Shown: positions 33,221-44,480 of the stretch, in pieces
Layout of the letters: every line of letters begins with the position of its first letter
Numbering within the stretch: position 1 is the stretch's first letter
Notes under the pieces: generated by a model
What the model was told of the DNA's origin: nothing
The model's database searches: none
Seen by the model: the letters and a program-made list of their open reading frames with translations, nothing else
Translations under genes and position numbers: made by a program
NCBI GenBank assembly: GCA_025201765.1
Contig: MU623448.1
Coordinates: forward strand, 62,001 to 126,000
Source: Daldinia sp. FL1419
Lineage: Eukaryota > Ascomycota > Sordariomycetes > Xylariales > Hypoxylaceae
DNA length: 64,000 bases
Direction: 5' to 3'

Positions 33221-34366
33221 ATGACTACCACCATGTCTGTAGAACAGCCAAACCCATCGAATGGGATGGAGGAGGTCCGCAAGTCGGTAACTTCCAGGAT
33301 ATCTAAAGAATCCCGCGAACAGTCGAGGAATAGCTTCGCATCGTTTTCGACATGCGAAGAAGACTTAGCCGACGTGTTTACCGATATAGATGAAGCATGT
33401 ATTGCCGAAGAGGCTACCGTTTTGGATGCGCGGGAGGTTACCATTGCGACTCCCAAGTTGCCAGAGAAGAGTTCACTCAGGACATCGAGACTCTTGAATA
33501 CTCTACAGCGTATCTCGACCGAGCCGATCGTCGACCCGCACGATGCCTACCTCTCCTCGGAGGAGGATGCTTCTTCGTCCGCAGACGACTTCTCCGACTA
33601 CGAATGCGATTCTAATAGTGAACAGTCCGAGAAGTCTCCAGCGCGACGCAAGAGTCAGGAAGACACTGCTAGGGCCGTTTCGGTAATATACATTGGAAAG
33701 CCTTTTATAGTGGACCTAGCGAGTGGTCGTAGATCAGTATCACCCATACGAAGGCCTCGAACAAGATCATCTTCGCCTGCTATCCGCACAAGCTCGTACG
33801 AAAGCCGGCCAGATCACCCGTCGAGGAAAACTAGCTTCGCATCCACTACGGATATGCCTAGGAAGAGTCCTTCGTTCCTTAGCCAAGACCCTTTCGCTAC
33901 TAGCAACTACAAGCTTGAATCTGCACCGAAGCCTTCGATGTCTACTGATGCTATTTCCCGACCCAAGACACCATTTCACCGTCTTCAAAGATCCATGAAT
34001 CTAGTTAGGAAGCGCAGCCGCCCGAACCTTAAGGACGCCGCTTCTAGAGATAGTATCCTTAGTCTGAGATCTCTATCTAACTCAACTACGGATCTTCAAC
34101 TTACATTACATACGTTACGCACAGCCGGCGAGGAACAGCAGCAAACTCGGAGATCTGAGCCAGTAACCACTGTCCAGCCTCAAACCCCCGTGACTTACAA
34201 CGATATCCTGATGTCAGCGCGGAGGGAATCAACACCACGATTACTTACCAAACTACCTCCGTTGACACAACAACCTTTGAGCCCAAGCCCAACGACTCTC
34301 AAGAGGGGTCTACTAAGTGGTCTCAATATGAATCGACGGCGGAGTCTGCGGCTTAGCAAGCCATGA
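33221..34366 (+). CDS. Intrinsically disordered Ser/Arg-rich protein, function unknown
   Basis: I do not recognise a named family. The frame gives 381 aa from the Met at 33221 (MTTTMSVEQPNPSNG); an upstream in-frame ATG at 33158 would add 21 residues unlike the rest, and a Met four codons later (33233) is also possible. The protein is low-complexity, rich in Ser, Arg, Pro and Thr. It has an acidic Ser patch (SSEEDASSSADDFSDYE) near 130, a short hydrophobic island (VSVIYIGKPFIVDLASG) near 172 that may be a conserved motif, SP/RS-type phosphorylation-prone stretches, and a basic C-terminus (RRRSLRLSKP). It looks like a regulatory or scaffold protein. Uninterrupted frame length and codon use support a real gene. 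Confidence 0.72.
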   Translation: MTTTMSVEQPNPSNGMEEVRKSVTSRISKESREQSRNSFASFSTCEEDLADVFTDIDEACIAEEATVLDAREVTIATPKLPEKSSLRTSRLLNTLQRISTEPIVDPHDAYLSSEEDASSSADDFSDYECDSNSEQSEKSPARRKSQEDTARAVSVIYIGKPFIVDLASGRRSVSPIRRPRTRSSSPAIRTSSYESRPDHPSRKTSFASTTDMPRKSPSFLSQDPFATSNYKLESAPKPSMSTDAISRPKTPFHRLQRSMNLVRKRSRPNLKDAASRDSILSLRSLSNSTTDLQLTLHTLRTAGEEQQQTRRSEPVTTVQPQTPVTYNDILMSARRESTPRLLTKLPPLTQQPLSPSPTTLKRGLLSGLNMNRRRSLRLSKP

Positions 34367-36623
34367 ATATTACTCACGCTCTTTTACCGTCATAATTTCT
34401 CATTAATTTCATTAATCTCTAAGTGCATGGGGCTGGGAGGCGTTATAAAGGCAACATGGAGTTGGGATTGGAGGCGCATAATTCACCACCGCAGATCATA
34501 GGTGCATTAAGTTTGGCATGGTTCATGGGAGAGTTTTGATTTGATGCCTTTTGGGGATATGCCTGTCGATGAGCAACGGCCACAGTATAAGGAAGGAAAA
34601 GTTCATAGCAATAAGCTAATGGGAGGATTATACGAGTCTATCAGCGCTGCTATAGCGTTTTACAGTGGCTCTTAGACGAATGATATCACGTCACAACTCT
34701 TGATTTCACTTCACCGCTGAGTTTCTTGCAAAATTTTTCTTCTTTCCCCTGTGATATCGGTGTGCGCGATAGTGACGATGGCTTATCTTGTGACATGGGG
34801 GGGGAGGGGGGAGGGGGGATTCTAGGGATTCCAATACTAGTTTCTACCCGTTTCGTTCGAAGTTGGGCAAAGCCCAATAAATGTTTCAGTATAACAGGAG
34901 TCCCTGGTCTATGATTGGCGAAAGGAAACTTTGACGATGCAGCCCAGATACTCTACCAGACATACCATATCTTGATTTCTTTCAACACACCAAGTTTCAC
35001 CTTCAACCTTACTGCCTCTCCAATCGCATCGCAATTGTCATATCAAAGAGCGCATCGCTCGTCTTGGCTCCCTCGAGAATTTTTTTTCTTTCTTCTACCG
35101 ACAGTGGGCGGTCTAACGTTAAGGAGTTGACACCATTGTTACTACAAAAGAGACTTACACGTATGGACAGGCTTACACATGCAAGGAACGAGACTAAGAG
35201 GATATAACAAACCAATCACAACTATCCTCCACCACACCCCAGCCAACTCAGAACTTTGACCTGCACAAGCCTGCGTTTGTGGTCTTTACAATAGTCCTAT
35301 GAACTTGCCTGTATCTGGTATATGGCTCGACGTACTAGCAATTGGCCAACCTCCCTCTAGAAGTCTCGAGAAAGTCAGATACGATGTGTCAACTGACATA
35401 AACTTTTTTTTTTTAGTAGGGTCTACGGATACGGGGAGATGGATCACAGCTTGCTAGCCGTCACCATCATATCATCATCAACGTCTTAGCGAAAGATGCA
35501 AGATGCGCTGCAAGCTGCCGTGTAATGCCCAACCTAACTTTAACTCTGCTTTGTGCATCTCTCTTTTTTTTTTTCTCCTCGCTCCCTTTTTCTTAACAAA
35601 CCAAAGATCCGTATAAGCGAAGAGGAGCAAGTATTCCTTTTTTTTCTTCCTTTTACCGCCCCGATGGGCAATGCGCCACCTTCGGAATGTGGTCACCGAG
35701 AATTTCGCGGAAAAGCTCGACCAAACTATAGTATATCAATGCTGCGTGACCCCATCTCGCCAATCCAGAACCGGCGACCGCCCAATGCCCACCTGGACGT
35801 TCGCTGTATATACGTGGTATGGTATGGCGGAGCATGTGGGGGGCTATGAAAGAAAAAAAAACTTACCGCTGATTTGACGACTCCGCGCATCGCGATCCTT
35901 TTTTTTTTTGTTAAAGGGGGGTTCAATCTACGTACGTTATTATAATTATCATGGTCGGATACGGATATATCGAGGCTTACGAATCAATCACTGCAGAAGT
36001 TATATAGATGTAGACCACTAAGGCGTTGAGGTCATATCCAACTGCATCTTGTCTACCTGTAGATTTCTACTCGCAGTTTATTTCCTACATGTATGTAATC
36101 CGTGGATTGGACGATCGTCGCAGAAGTATCTGTGAGAAGTATCTGTGCACATACCTATGGACATGGCACAGCGAACCAACCAACGGCCCGGGTACGATGC
36201 ATTAAGAGGTACGTACTCGACTGTCAAGAACAAACTTTCAAGTCGCACAACGCTTCTGCGAGTACAAGACATCAGTATATAATAAGCCGCTTACACAGGT
36301 AGGTAGGCACATATATGTATGTGCTTAATGTACCTAACCTAATGTATGTACTAGGTGCCCAGGTAGGTGCTGCTGCTGCCGCTGCCGCTGCCGCTGCGGT
36401 ACTCCAAACTTTGAATGCATGAACATGACACGACAGCCCGACGAGGAAGAAAAAAAAACAAGGGGCAGGGTAGAATTCTCCTATGCAGTACATACATACA
36501 ACCCATTTATACCATAACTGCTTAGTTACGTCTTATACATATCGTAAAATAAATGCATCATGTAACCCCAACACAGCGGTTGCCCCCATCTCGCACAAGC
36601 GAATCATTAACACGGAAAAAGAT
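34367..36623. other. Gene-free stretch with homopolymer and trinucleotide runs
   Basis: Contains G-rich (34797-34820), T-rich (35405-35415, 35565-35575) and A-rich runs, plus the GCTGCC repeat listed separately. Short frames on both strands have no features; no gene is called. Confidence 0.45.
36368..36397 (+). repeat. (GCTGCC)n-type short tandem repeat
   Basis: GCTGCTGCTGCC followed by GCTGCC units, about 30 bp. The Ala run it encodes on the minus strand is in a frame with no other coding features. Confidence 0.85.
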
Positions 36624-37173
36624 CGGTAAGTTTAAATCTACAACCATATCCTCATAAATCTACAACCCATCCACTTTCCACGTGAGTTGGTGGTCCGACC
36701 ACCACACACTTAATTTGTATGGGGTTTAGTCTATCCCCTAACTAAAAGCAGAAAAAACAGAAAACTGCCCGGTCGCATTTTTTCAAGCATTAAAGGCAAC
36801 AAAATCAGCTTATCAACACTAACGCCACCACCTGCACCACCACCACAATCGTACACGATATCCTTAACGCCAGCACTTACGGCAGTAAGGCCTAATTAAT
36901 CTAACTAATTAAATGCGCACGATTGGAATTTATATTACTATAATAATTGAATAGATGCATGGCTAAAAGGAGTGGCTAAGAGGCTATTTGAATTTTTGTA
37001 AAATAATTGAATTTATTATTTATTAAAAATGCGACCGGGCAAAATTCTGATTTAGTTGGGGGTTGGACTAAATCCCTTACAAATTAGGTGTGTTGTAATC
37101 GGACCACCAACTCACGTGGAAAGTGGATGGGTTGTAGATTTATGAGGATATGGTTGTAGATTTAAACTTACCG
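36624..37173. mobile_element. Mutator-like MITE with ~150-bp terminal inverted repeats
   Basis: The left arm (36624 to about 36780) and right arm (about 37028 to 37173) are long, closely matching inverted copies. Both begin CGGTAAGTTTAAATCTACAA when read inward, and both end in GCCCGGTCGCATTTTT. The element is flanked by perfect 9-bp direct duplications GAAAAAGAT (36615-36623 and 37174-37182). Long inverted ends plus 9-10-bp duplications are the signature of Mutator-like elements. Arm differences are mostly C/T and G/A, consistent with light RIP or decay. The ~250-bp centre has no coding frame, so it is non-autonomous. Confidence 0.85.
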
Positions 37174-37835
37174 GAAAAAGATAGACGCCCACCTCACCTG
37201 CATAGGTAGGTACCTAGGTACGTAAGACACATACTTTTAAAGAATTGGGGTCGGGCTGGTTCGATATAATACATTATACATATCGATATACATAATACCG
37301 TAAGAAATAATAATACCATCCATAACATGGTAACCAAAGACACCAACTAATCCCGGCTCGGCGATCAACCACCAACCATTCGTTCGCCTAGAACAAGAAC
37401 CCTCTTAGATCTTTAACACCCGAACCAATCATCTACGACGCATCGTATATATGCAATCTACCTCACGTACCTATGTTATAGCACGGCACGTATAATATGG
37501 CATAGCATAGATGATAAGGTGGGAGCAAGCCGTCCGATGTCCAAGAAAACCTTGGATAGCGGAGGGCAAGCAGCGGCCTATCGATTTAATTGAAAAAGAA
37601 TTAAGCTTTAGCTGCGTAGACATGGATCCACGACGTATTTTTTTCGACGGAGATGCTGTAGCTAGGTAAAGCAAAGAAGGGCAAAGCAGGCATTATACGC
37701 CCCGAGCAACTGGGCGGGCGCGTGGCTTGCCCCTGGATGAAACAGGTCCCGAGGAATATCAAACGAGCAAACCCAGAAGCTTAATTCTTGGATAACGACA
37801 TCGCTCCCTCACGAGCCGTCGAGTAGTCTGGGTCG

Positions 37836-37860
37836 AGATCGAAATCGAAATCGAAATCGA
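37836..37860 (+). repeat. (GAAATC)n hexamer repeat
   Basis: Four GAAATC-type units. They encode an Asp-Phe run in a 63-codon minus-strand frame (37781-37972) that shows no other coding evidence. Confidence 0.8.
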
Positions 37861-40366
37861 GCTGAGTTGCTTGCTGTGCCGTAGAGTCGCAATAGAGGGG
37901 GAGGGGCTCTGCGGTGTCGCCCATCGAAACAGCAGCTCTGTTCCAACTTCGTGCCGTCCTCCATCTCTCCATCTATCTCTCTAAAAGCTACCCAACTACG
38001 GCTGATTCGTATATACGAAGAATCGGGTGATCTAGGCGCTTAGATAAAGTGTTTGCATACGCATCCGGGTCTAGCATAGATGACCCAGGTAGCGTAGTTC
38101 AACCTCGGGTCGTACTCCTCGGCCCCCATCGCAACGCAGATTACTTACAATCTAACTAACTCATCGCGAGATTTCTCTCTTTCGCTCAGGAGACGATGCG
38201 AGCGAGCTAGAGAGGCGAGGGAGAGGCTACGTCTTCCGATAAGACGGTGATTCCCGCGCGCCGCGCGGATCCCGGCGTCAGAAGCTGTCATATCTCATGC
38301 AGCGCAGACAACGGCGTAGCAAAGCAAAATTCCCATGAACTACATAACCAGGTAGGTACCTGTCAATAAGTAAAAGAAGGACGTTACGTTATCCCATCCC
38401 GTCGGGTCAAGGAAAAGCAAAAATCAGGAACGTAGTAGCGTAATACGACGTGACAGCCCCCGTCCCGACACGAGGGGACGCAGGGTACGATCTGAAACTT
38501 GAGACGAAGGATAGATTGTAAGATGTACCGTGATGTGATGATGTCGTCTTCTTCTTCTTCGTCGCTGTCGCTACCGCGCGCGCACAGACGGTGGGTATTT
38601 TCGTTGCCGAACCGAATATACCCACCCCTGTTCTCCCTGGCCCCGTTTCGCAAAACCTCGACCCTGCGCGTTTCAGATATGGGCCGGGTCTTGGCCCTTC
38701 TTCTGGCCGGAGCAAAATTCCATCGGCGGGAGATTCGGGCACGTGGTCGCGGAGACGAGATTACAGGATCGATCTAGAGGTGACGCTATCGTGGATGCTG
38801 AAATTAGCACTGGGATGACGTCGGGGTCATGAGACGGGCGGTCCGTTGGACGGGGTCGCTTAGTATTTGATGTTTGCTCCGAGACGGGGCCGTTGCCATT
38901 GTTGTCGTGGTAGATTGTCAGCTTATGGTTGCTAATTACTTCGTCAGAGATCATCAAGCCTCTTTAATGTCAGCTATGCCAGTTCCGTAAAGCAACGCTG
39001 ATACGAATTTACCTTAATTTAGTTTAGATATTTGCGTCCTGATTGATCCAATCCGATTCTCACGTGAAGAATCGCCTTTAACCCCCTTCGAGTAACCATT
39101 ATCGTACATAGCTATCTCGATACCACCCTAGTAGCTTGGGTTACTAGTGGGATTAGCGAAGCGTTCGAGTAGACGAGTCTTAGAAGCATCAAGAAAAACT
39201 ATACCGCCGTATATCGTAGTAACAAACAAGACATCAACGCCTATATTGCCATAAGCCCCCTTCCTATGGATAAATAGGAGCATATCAATCCACACATTGC
39301 TGGCCAGTATACAGCTAGTATAGAGCGTTGAATGGTAATTATCGCCGACTAGTCTATCGAGGGATTATTCCTTGTAGATATAGTCGAAGTCACCAGTATC
39401 GTCTTCCCCATCATCGCCATAAGGGTTACAGTAGCAAGAACCGCATCACTAAAAAGAGACTCATTATACTGCATGTTTAAGACTCGTATCGCAATAATTA
39501 TTAATTTGTCTGAAGCACAAGTTCTCATGAGGATATAGGGGGTGATCCAATGACCTCCTATACCATATCTCCCCCCTATAGTAGTGGCATCCTCCCCACG
39601 TCTATAACAACCTTACGTAACTACACTTCATCAAACTATTTCTCGTCTACTAAATAAATATCACGATGATGAGTACCTTGACGACTATGCCACTATCGTT
39701 AGGGACGAGATGAGTTCGATTCCCTAGACGGCTACTTCAAACTCTTCTTTTTTCTCCCTTTTTTTTCCCGGCTACCACCATGCGCACTGCTAGGAAGCGG
39801 TATTGATATATTATTAAATTAGCCTACGTATTTTGACTTGAAGGTATATGAATGTTTTACTAGTATTCCCAAGATTAATTCGAGCGATCCTATCTTACTG
39901 AAATAACTGGGGCGCGTCGTCGCTATAGTCATGATCATTTAGACGTAATATGAACAGGGAGTCAACCGTAGTTTTTGTAATAGGGGCTGGACTATTCGAC
40001 CAGTGGAATGGCTAGAATTCCGCACGTAATGAAGAGGGATACACGATTATAGAGGCGCATTTGGATCTATGCGGTAGGCACATATCAGTATATTATTGGT
40101 AGCCACCTAGTAGAATTGCACAACAACTCCTTGACCGTACGCACTGGGTTCATAGAGATTGATAAATAAAGAGCTACATTTTCGTACTACTACATGGGCA
40201 TATAGTTAGGAAGGGAGCAAAATATAGATGTGAGGGTGAAGATATATAATTCTACGATATGTCGTGATATTTTTTCCGCGTCAGTCCCATCCTCAGGACC
40301 AAATATATATATATAATAATCGAGATCTATATACTCGCTTCTGGGTGCTATGATTATTCCACCAAG

Positions 40367-40404
40367 CTCCGACCTTGTATCCGACCTTGTGTCCGACCTT
40401 GTGT
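40367..40404 (+). repeat. Three-copy 13-bp tandem repeat
   Basis: TCCGACCTTGTGT repeated three times with one variant position (GTAT in the first copy). Confidence 0.8.
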
Positions 40405-40920
40405 CTCCACTGCAACAAGGTCAGTAACGATAAGTGAGTGACTGTATGGTAACGGCTGCTGTCAGTCAGTCCTGACGGGTCAGAGTGGCAAAACTGGTGG
40501 CTCCCCGCAGTCAGTCGTTACTAACAGTGAATCGAAGAAAATACCAACTAGCGTGCTATCGGGGTTGGTCGCGAAATATCCTGAGTGGTTTCGCGTTAGA
40601 CTTGACAGTGCCTACAAGCAGTGGATCACGCGCACACCCAGTATGTCAAAGTCGATGGTAGGTAAGGTAGGTATGTACCAGGAACTTAATCAGTCAGTCC
40701 CTAGGAGACCGTTATACCTAAACATATCTTCTCTTCCTCCTAAATTTGTTTCCATATTCATCTTTTCACCAACTTCCACCATCGCTAGAGTTGTTCAATA
40801 TTTCTTCAGACTCTTCTGCACCATTCAAACCACCTGCACCAACCAATCTACCATTCTACCGTTCTACCGTTCTATCACTCTACTATACTACTCAATCCTC
40901 ACAAACAACCCGCATCCAAG

Positions 40921-41179
40921 ATGTTTGCCCGACTCTTCATCGTCGCGCTCCTCCCTCTCGCCGCCATGGCTAACCCCGTTCGTAAGGAGTCTCCTACTCC
41001 TACTCCTATCCCTATCACTCACCCTGCCAAGACCACCTGGCCTCGTATCTCTCTATTCATCGACCCCACGGACCAAGAGGTGTTCGACAACTGCTATTAT
41101 CCCTTCATCCGCGATAAGTGCGAGGATAAATGGGGCTTCGAGGGACCCCATTGCGAGAGCCGCCGGAAGCTCTGGTGCA
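40921..41179 (+). CDS. Small secreted Cys-containing protein, copy A (first exon)
   Basis: Unrecognised small secreted protein, candidate effector-like. The exon starts with a signal peptide (MFARLFIVALLPLAAMANP), then a Pro/Thr-rich linker, then a core shared with the next gene: SLFIDPTDQEVFDNCYY, IRDKCED, and CESRRKLWC. Four cysteines in the core suggest two disulfides. The exon ends after LWC at a GTAAGT donor (41180). A second exon is likely but its acceptor is not certain; GTAG at 41231-41234 would add a short tail, and without splicing the frame stops at 41268. A paralogue about 1.06 kb downstream has the same exon end and phase, supporting this structure. Confidence 0.65.
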
Positions 41180-41978
41180 GTAAGTTCTCCTTTCCCCTTT
41201 CCTGTCCTTTCCTGAGCCCTACAAGCCTCCGTAGCTATTTACGTTATTCAATCTTCCCGAGCATGTAATATATTTCCACTCAACAATGTACTGACTGCAA
41301 CATAATTATCGCGTATTCTTAAGCTAACTGTAAGGTCAGCGAGACTCGTCCTGCACAAGTCCGGTAAAACCGAGCTTTAAGCTACGTAATTAGCCTTGGG
41401 TTGGCGATAGTCTTGGTCACAATTTGGGAGACGTTAGGATTGAGGATAGGATGACCAGTAACGGAGAGATGTGACCGTAGGAGATGATTACCGGGAGGAA
41501 TATATCATGTGCTGCCGCCATTCTCCATGGAGATGGGCAGCTTTGCGAACTGAGAACACATTCCCCACTACTCTAGATCTTCTCGTGCCCCGTGATCCAA
41601 GTTTCGTACTGTGTTTATATACCGCCTTGATATGTTACTGACTAACTTATGTATACTGGTAAGCGTAGGTAAGTATGTTATTTACTGATGACAGTATATT
41701 ACCTGACTACGTGCGGCGCGCCCAGGGCGCGTGACTGACATACTAGAGTACAACAGTGTTATTATCTAACTAATGTTATGATTATACGCGATGTAAAGAA
41801 GTCTGATACGTACCTCAAGGTAAGAATATCACATTTACTTAGACTGCTTTGCATCACTCAAACAAACCATCTACACCAACCAATGTACCATAGTGTCACC
41901 TCTACCACTCTATCACTCTACCACTCTACCAATATATCACTCCATAGTTTAATCTCCACGAACCTACCCGCATCCGAG

Positions 41979-42186
41979 ATGCTCCCTCAATACTCCTGCC
42001 TCATTCTCCTGTCCTTCGCCGGCGTGGCCGGCCCCGGCCTCCCCACTCCTGCACCCTCTCTATTCATCAAACCTACGGCCCAAAAGATGTTCGACAACTG
42101 CTACTACGGCTACGTCCGCAGCACCTGCGAGAACCAGCCCTTCGCCAAGCAGAAGGAATGCGACCGACTCCGGAAGATCTGGTGCG
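41979..42186 (+). CDS. Small secreted Cys-containing protein, copy B (first exon)
   Basis: Tandem paralogue of the preceding gene. It has a signal peptide (MLPQYSCLILLSFAGVAGP), a shorter Pro linker, then SLFIKPTAQKMFDNCYYGYV, STCENQ, KECDRLRKIWC. The cysteine spacing and phase-1 GTAAGT donor after the final WC match copy A. The start at 41979 gives the signal peptide; an upstream in-frame ATG at 41778 would extend through promoter-like sequence and is rejected. A second exon beginning after TAG at 42256 or CAG at 42259 would end at TAA 42331-42333 with an Arg-rich tail; this is tentative. Function is unknown; secretion is inferred from the leader. Confidence 0.65.
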
Positions 42187-42333
42187 GTAAGTCCATCTCT
42201 CTCTCTCTTCCACTATCCCCCTTTCCTCACCCTCCCCCCCTACAACCCCCCCGTAGCAGCTATCCACCCCGCCCCACTGAATTTCTACTCTACAAACACA
42301 CGACGACGTAGCCGTCGGCGCGCCATAGTCTAA

Positions 42334-43364
42334 CCGTGAGAACAGGCCGGCTCACAAGACACACGTTCGAGAAACCCAAGCTTTTCGACGGAGTCAGCTT
42401 TTGACTGGCGATAGTCCGGGTCACGATTCGAGGATTGACGATAGGATGGCTAAGGCTAGGAAAACCAAGGACGGAGAGATATGATCATACGAGATGATTG
42501 CTGGGGGGAATACATGATACCCATACTGCCGCCGTTCCCCACAGCGGCGGATAGCTTTGCGAACTGAGATTATATTCCCAGCTACTCAAGTCCTGTGCCC
42601 CGTGATCTATGTTCCATATTATTTTGTTAACGCTAGTGATCAACTTGTTTATATTGGTAAGTGTATTCTATTTATTGATGATAATGATGGTGGCGATATA
42701 TTACATTTCCACCCAATAGGGGTATTCTGCTTAGGATAATACCTAACAAATATATCATGACACCCAAGAACATACCATGACGTCTACAGACATCCAGAGT
42801 ATATCCTGTAGGTCTGGTGTAGGTCTGGGACATAAAGCTAAAGATGTCGCGTACAGATGAAATCCTCCACGCCTGCTTCTAGCATTACCTTTACCCAATA
42901 ACCGCTGTATACGAATAACCAATTTTTTATCAGGAGAAATGTTGTTAAGTATAATTTCTTATGCGAGTCGGAATTATCGTTGTATGAACCTAGCGTGGAT
43001 TTGAATCTATTTGTGTTGAGTACGGATCAACGTACATCCAGACGTTAAACCACTATGATATAAGGATTGCTAATTATTGATAGTTGTACATGATCTAGCT
43101 ACGTGAGGTACGCTCGGGGCGCGTGGTAGGTGTACTAGAGTAGATCAAAGCTACTAATCATCCCAACTAAAGTCGCGATTACATGTGATGTGTGAAGAAG
43201 TCTGATAATGTACCTCAGGGTAAGAATATTAAACATTGGCATTACTAAGAACATAGCTTTAAACCAATATAGTATCTAAACCATCCGCCTATATATATCG
43301 GCAAAATCCACAAATTTTGGGTATATGACACTATGTACTCATACAGCTACACCTCGTACATCAT
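42334..43364. other. 3' flank of duplicated secreted-protein gene B
   Basis: No gene. Mostly the duplicated 3' flank described above, including a second copy of the segment that precedes gene B's promoter (about 43080-43230), as if a third unit began there and was lost. Confidence 0.5.
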
Positions 43365-44480
43365 TTACAATAACTTGGTAGCAAGCGCGGAGGGCTGTTC
43401 CAGGATGATACCCGGTCCAGCCACAACATTCTCCTTGGTGGGAGCACCAGGAGCGTCGGCAACGACGGCGGCGATGACACCCTTGGTTTCGAATTCCTTG
43501 GGGATAGTGACGCGGATCTCCTTCTTGGGCCAGCATGATGGGTCAATGGGTACACTGATGTTAGAAATCCCATGGAAGAAGACGGCATAGTAATCCTTAT
43601 CATCAGCGAACTTGGGCTGGTTGGTGGGGTCGGTGAAGTTGAGCCCGATGGTCGATCCGGGAGTCAAAGACTTAGTGTCCTTAGCGGCGCTGAGAGCGGG
43701 CAGCCCCTGGCGCGGGAATGGGTACTCGGGGTTCTCAGGGGGGCAGCTACCGGGCACGATGAAGCCGTTGGTAGTGTCGAGGATCTGGTTCGCATAAGGG
43801 AATACGGTGTCAGTTGGGCCACCGAAGGGATTGGTCTTCCAGATGTCGATCAAGCTCCAGACTTCGTGGCGTGCTTCAGTTTCGGCGATAGCAAGCATAG
43901 CGGAGTGCGATGAAGAAAGCTTAGCATCGCGCACCAGTCCGGTCAAGAAAGCCATACTGGAAATCTCGAGGACGGTGACGAGAGCTAAGAATGAGATGGG
44001 GTCGTAGAAGGGGAACTGGTGCTCGCACGCGCCGGGCTTGACGGAGGTGGGAGAGATCTGGTTTTGGAAGATGCGCAGATGACCGGCTTCGTTATTTCGA
44101 ATCTCTTGGATGCGCTTGTATGTGCTGTTGGGCATGCCAGCCTTGATGAAAGCCGTCTCGTTGAAAGCCTCTACAGCTTGCTGGTAAAAGTCGAAGATGA
44201 CCCATTCAGCGGAGAGCAGGTTCTGCCAGACTATATCATCCTCGCCAGGCGGACCGGCCTTGGTCGGCAAAATAGCATCCCTCAAGTTTCCGGGGAAAGG
44301 TGCCTCAACGCCGTAATATGTGCTGAAGACAGGGTCCTGGCCAGGAACTGGGCCGTAGGCCGGGTCGGCGAGCTTTTGGGTATCCGCGAAAGAACCTCTC
44401 TTCCCTATTATGGGCTTCGCAGTAGCGACAGAGGCGAGAGGGCTCAGAAGGCAGAGCTGTAGAAGAGATCGAATCGCCAT
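43365..44480 (-). CDS. Rds1-like secreted ferritin-fold stress protein
   Basis: Homologue of the fungal stress protein Rds1 class with a ferritin-like domain. Single exon. I prefer the Met at 44480 (MAIRSLLQLCLLSPLASVATA, a clean signal peptide) over the Met five codons earlier, giving 371 aa. A Lys-Arg pair (IIGKR-GSF) just after the leader may be a Kex2 site. The ferritin-like helices run about 75-235, with acidic/His residues in E-x-H spacings (NNEAGHLRIF; AETEARHEVW), as expected of the diiron-type scaffold, though iron binding is unproven. A C-terminal beta-rich segment follows (about 260-370). Rds1 in fission yeast responds to nutrient and oxidative stress; the role here is inferred. 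Confidence 0.85.
   Translation of the reverse strand: MAIRSLLQLCLLSPLASVATAKPIIGKRGSFADTQKLADPAYGPVPGQDPVFSTYYGVEAPFPGNLRDAILPTKAGPPGEDDIVWQNLLSAEWVIFDFYQQAVEAFNETAFIKAGMPNSTYKRIQEIRNNEAGHLRIFQNQISPTSVKPGACEHQFPFYDPISFLALVTVLEISSMAFLTGLVRDAKLSSSHSAMLAIAETEARHEVWSLIDIWKTNPFGGPTDTVFPYANQILDTTNGFIVPGSCPPENPEYPFPRQGLPALSAAKDTKSLTPGSTIGLNFTDPTNQPKFADDKDYYAVFFHGISNISVPIDPSCWPKKEIRVTIPKEFETKGVIAAVVADAPGAPTKENVVAGPGIILEQPSALATKLL

Larger units (their letters stand above)
37174..40920. other. Gene-free stretch
   Basis: No supportable gene in about 3.7 kb. A GC-richer island at 38180-38830 with CpG-dense sequence could be a promoter or decayed exon; frames on both strands there overlap and lack motifs. 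A 13-bp tandem repeat lies near 40367. Sequence from about 40700 is CT/CA-rich and belongs to the promoter of the secreted-protein gene. Confidence 0.45.
40800..43240 (+). repeat. Tandem duplication unit carrying the two secreted-protein genes
   Basis: Two units, about 40800-41820 and 41830-43240, share promoter-proximal CACCAACCAATNTACCAT/CTCTACCACTCTA sequence, coding exon and a long 3' flank. Shared 3' segments include GGAGAGATRTGA, GCTTTGCGAACTGAGA and GTGCCCCGTGATC (41540-41605 and 42548-42610), and the GAAGTCTGATAC/GTACCTCA segment (41800 and 43198). The ends drift too much to fix exact borders. Confidence 0.7.

Noticed and set aside
38384..38818. Several overlapping frames in the GC-rich island
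   Set aside because: All frames are open because of composition; no domain features.
41778..41978. Upstream in-frame start for secreted protein copy B
   Set aside because: The extension is CT-rich promoter-like sequence duplicated from copy A's non-coding leader and would hide the signal peptide.
42995..43075. tRNA-like string on the minus strand (GTGGTTTAACG..GATTCAAATCC)
   Set aside because: B-box-like sequence but no consistent anticodon stem or acceptor pairing.
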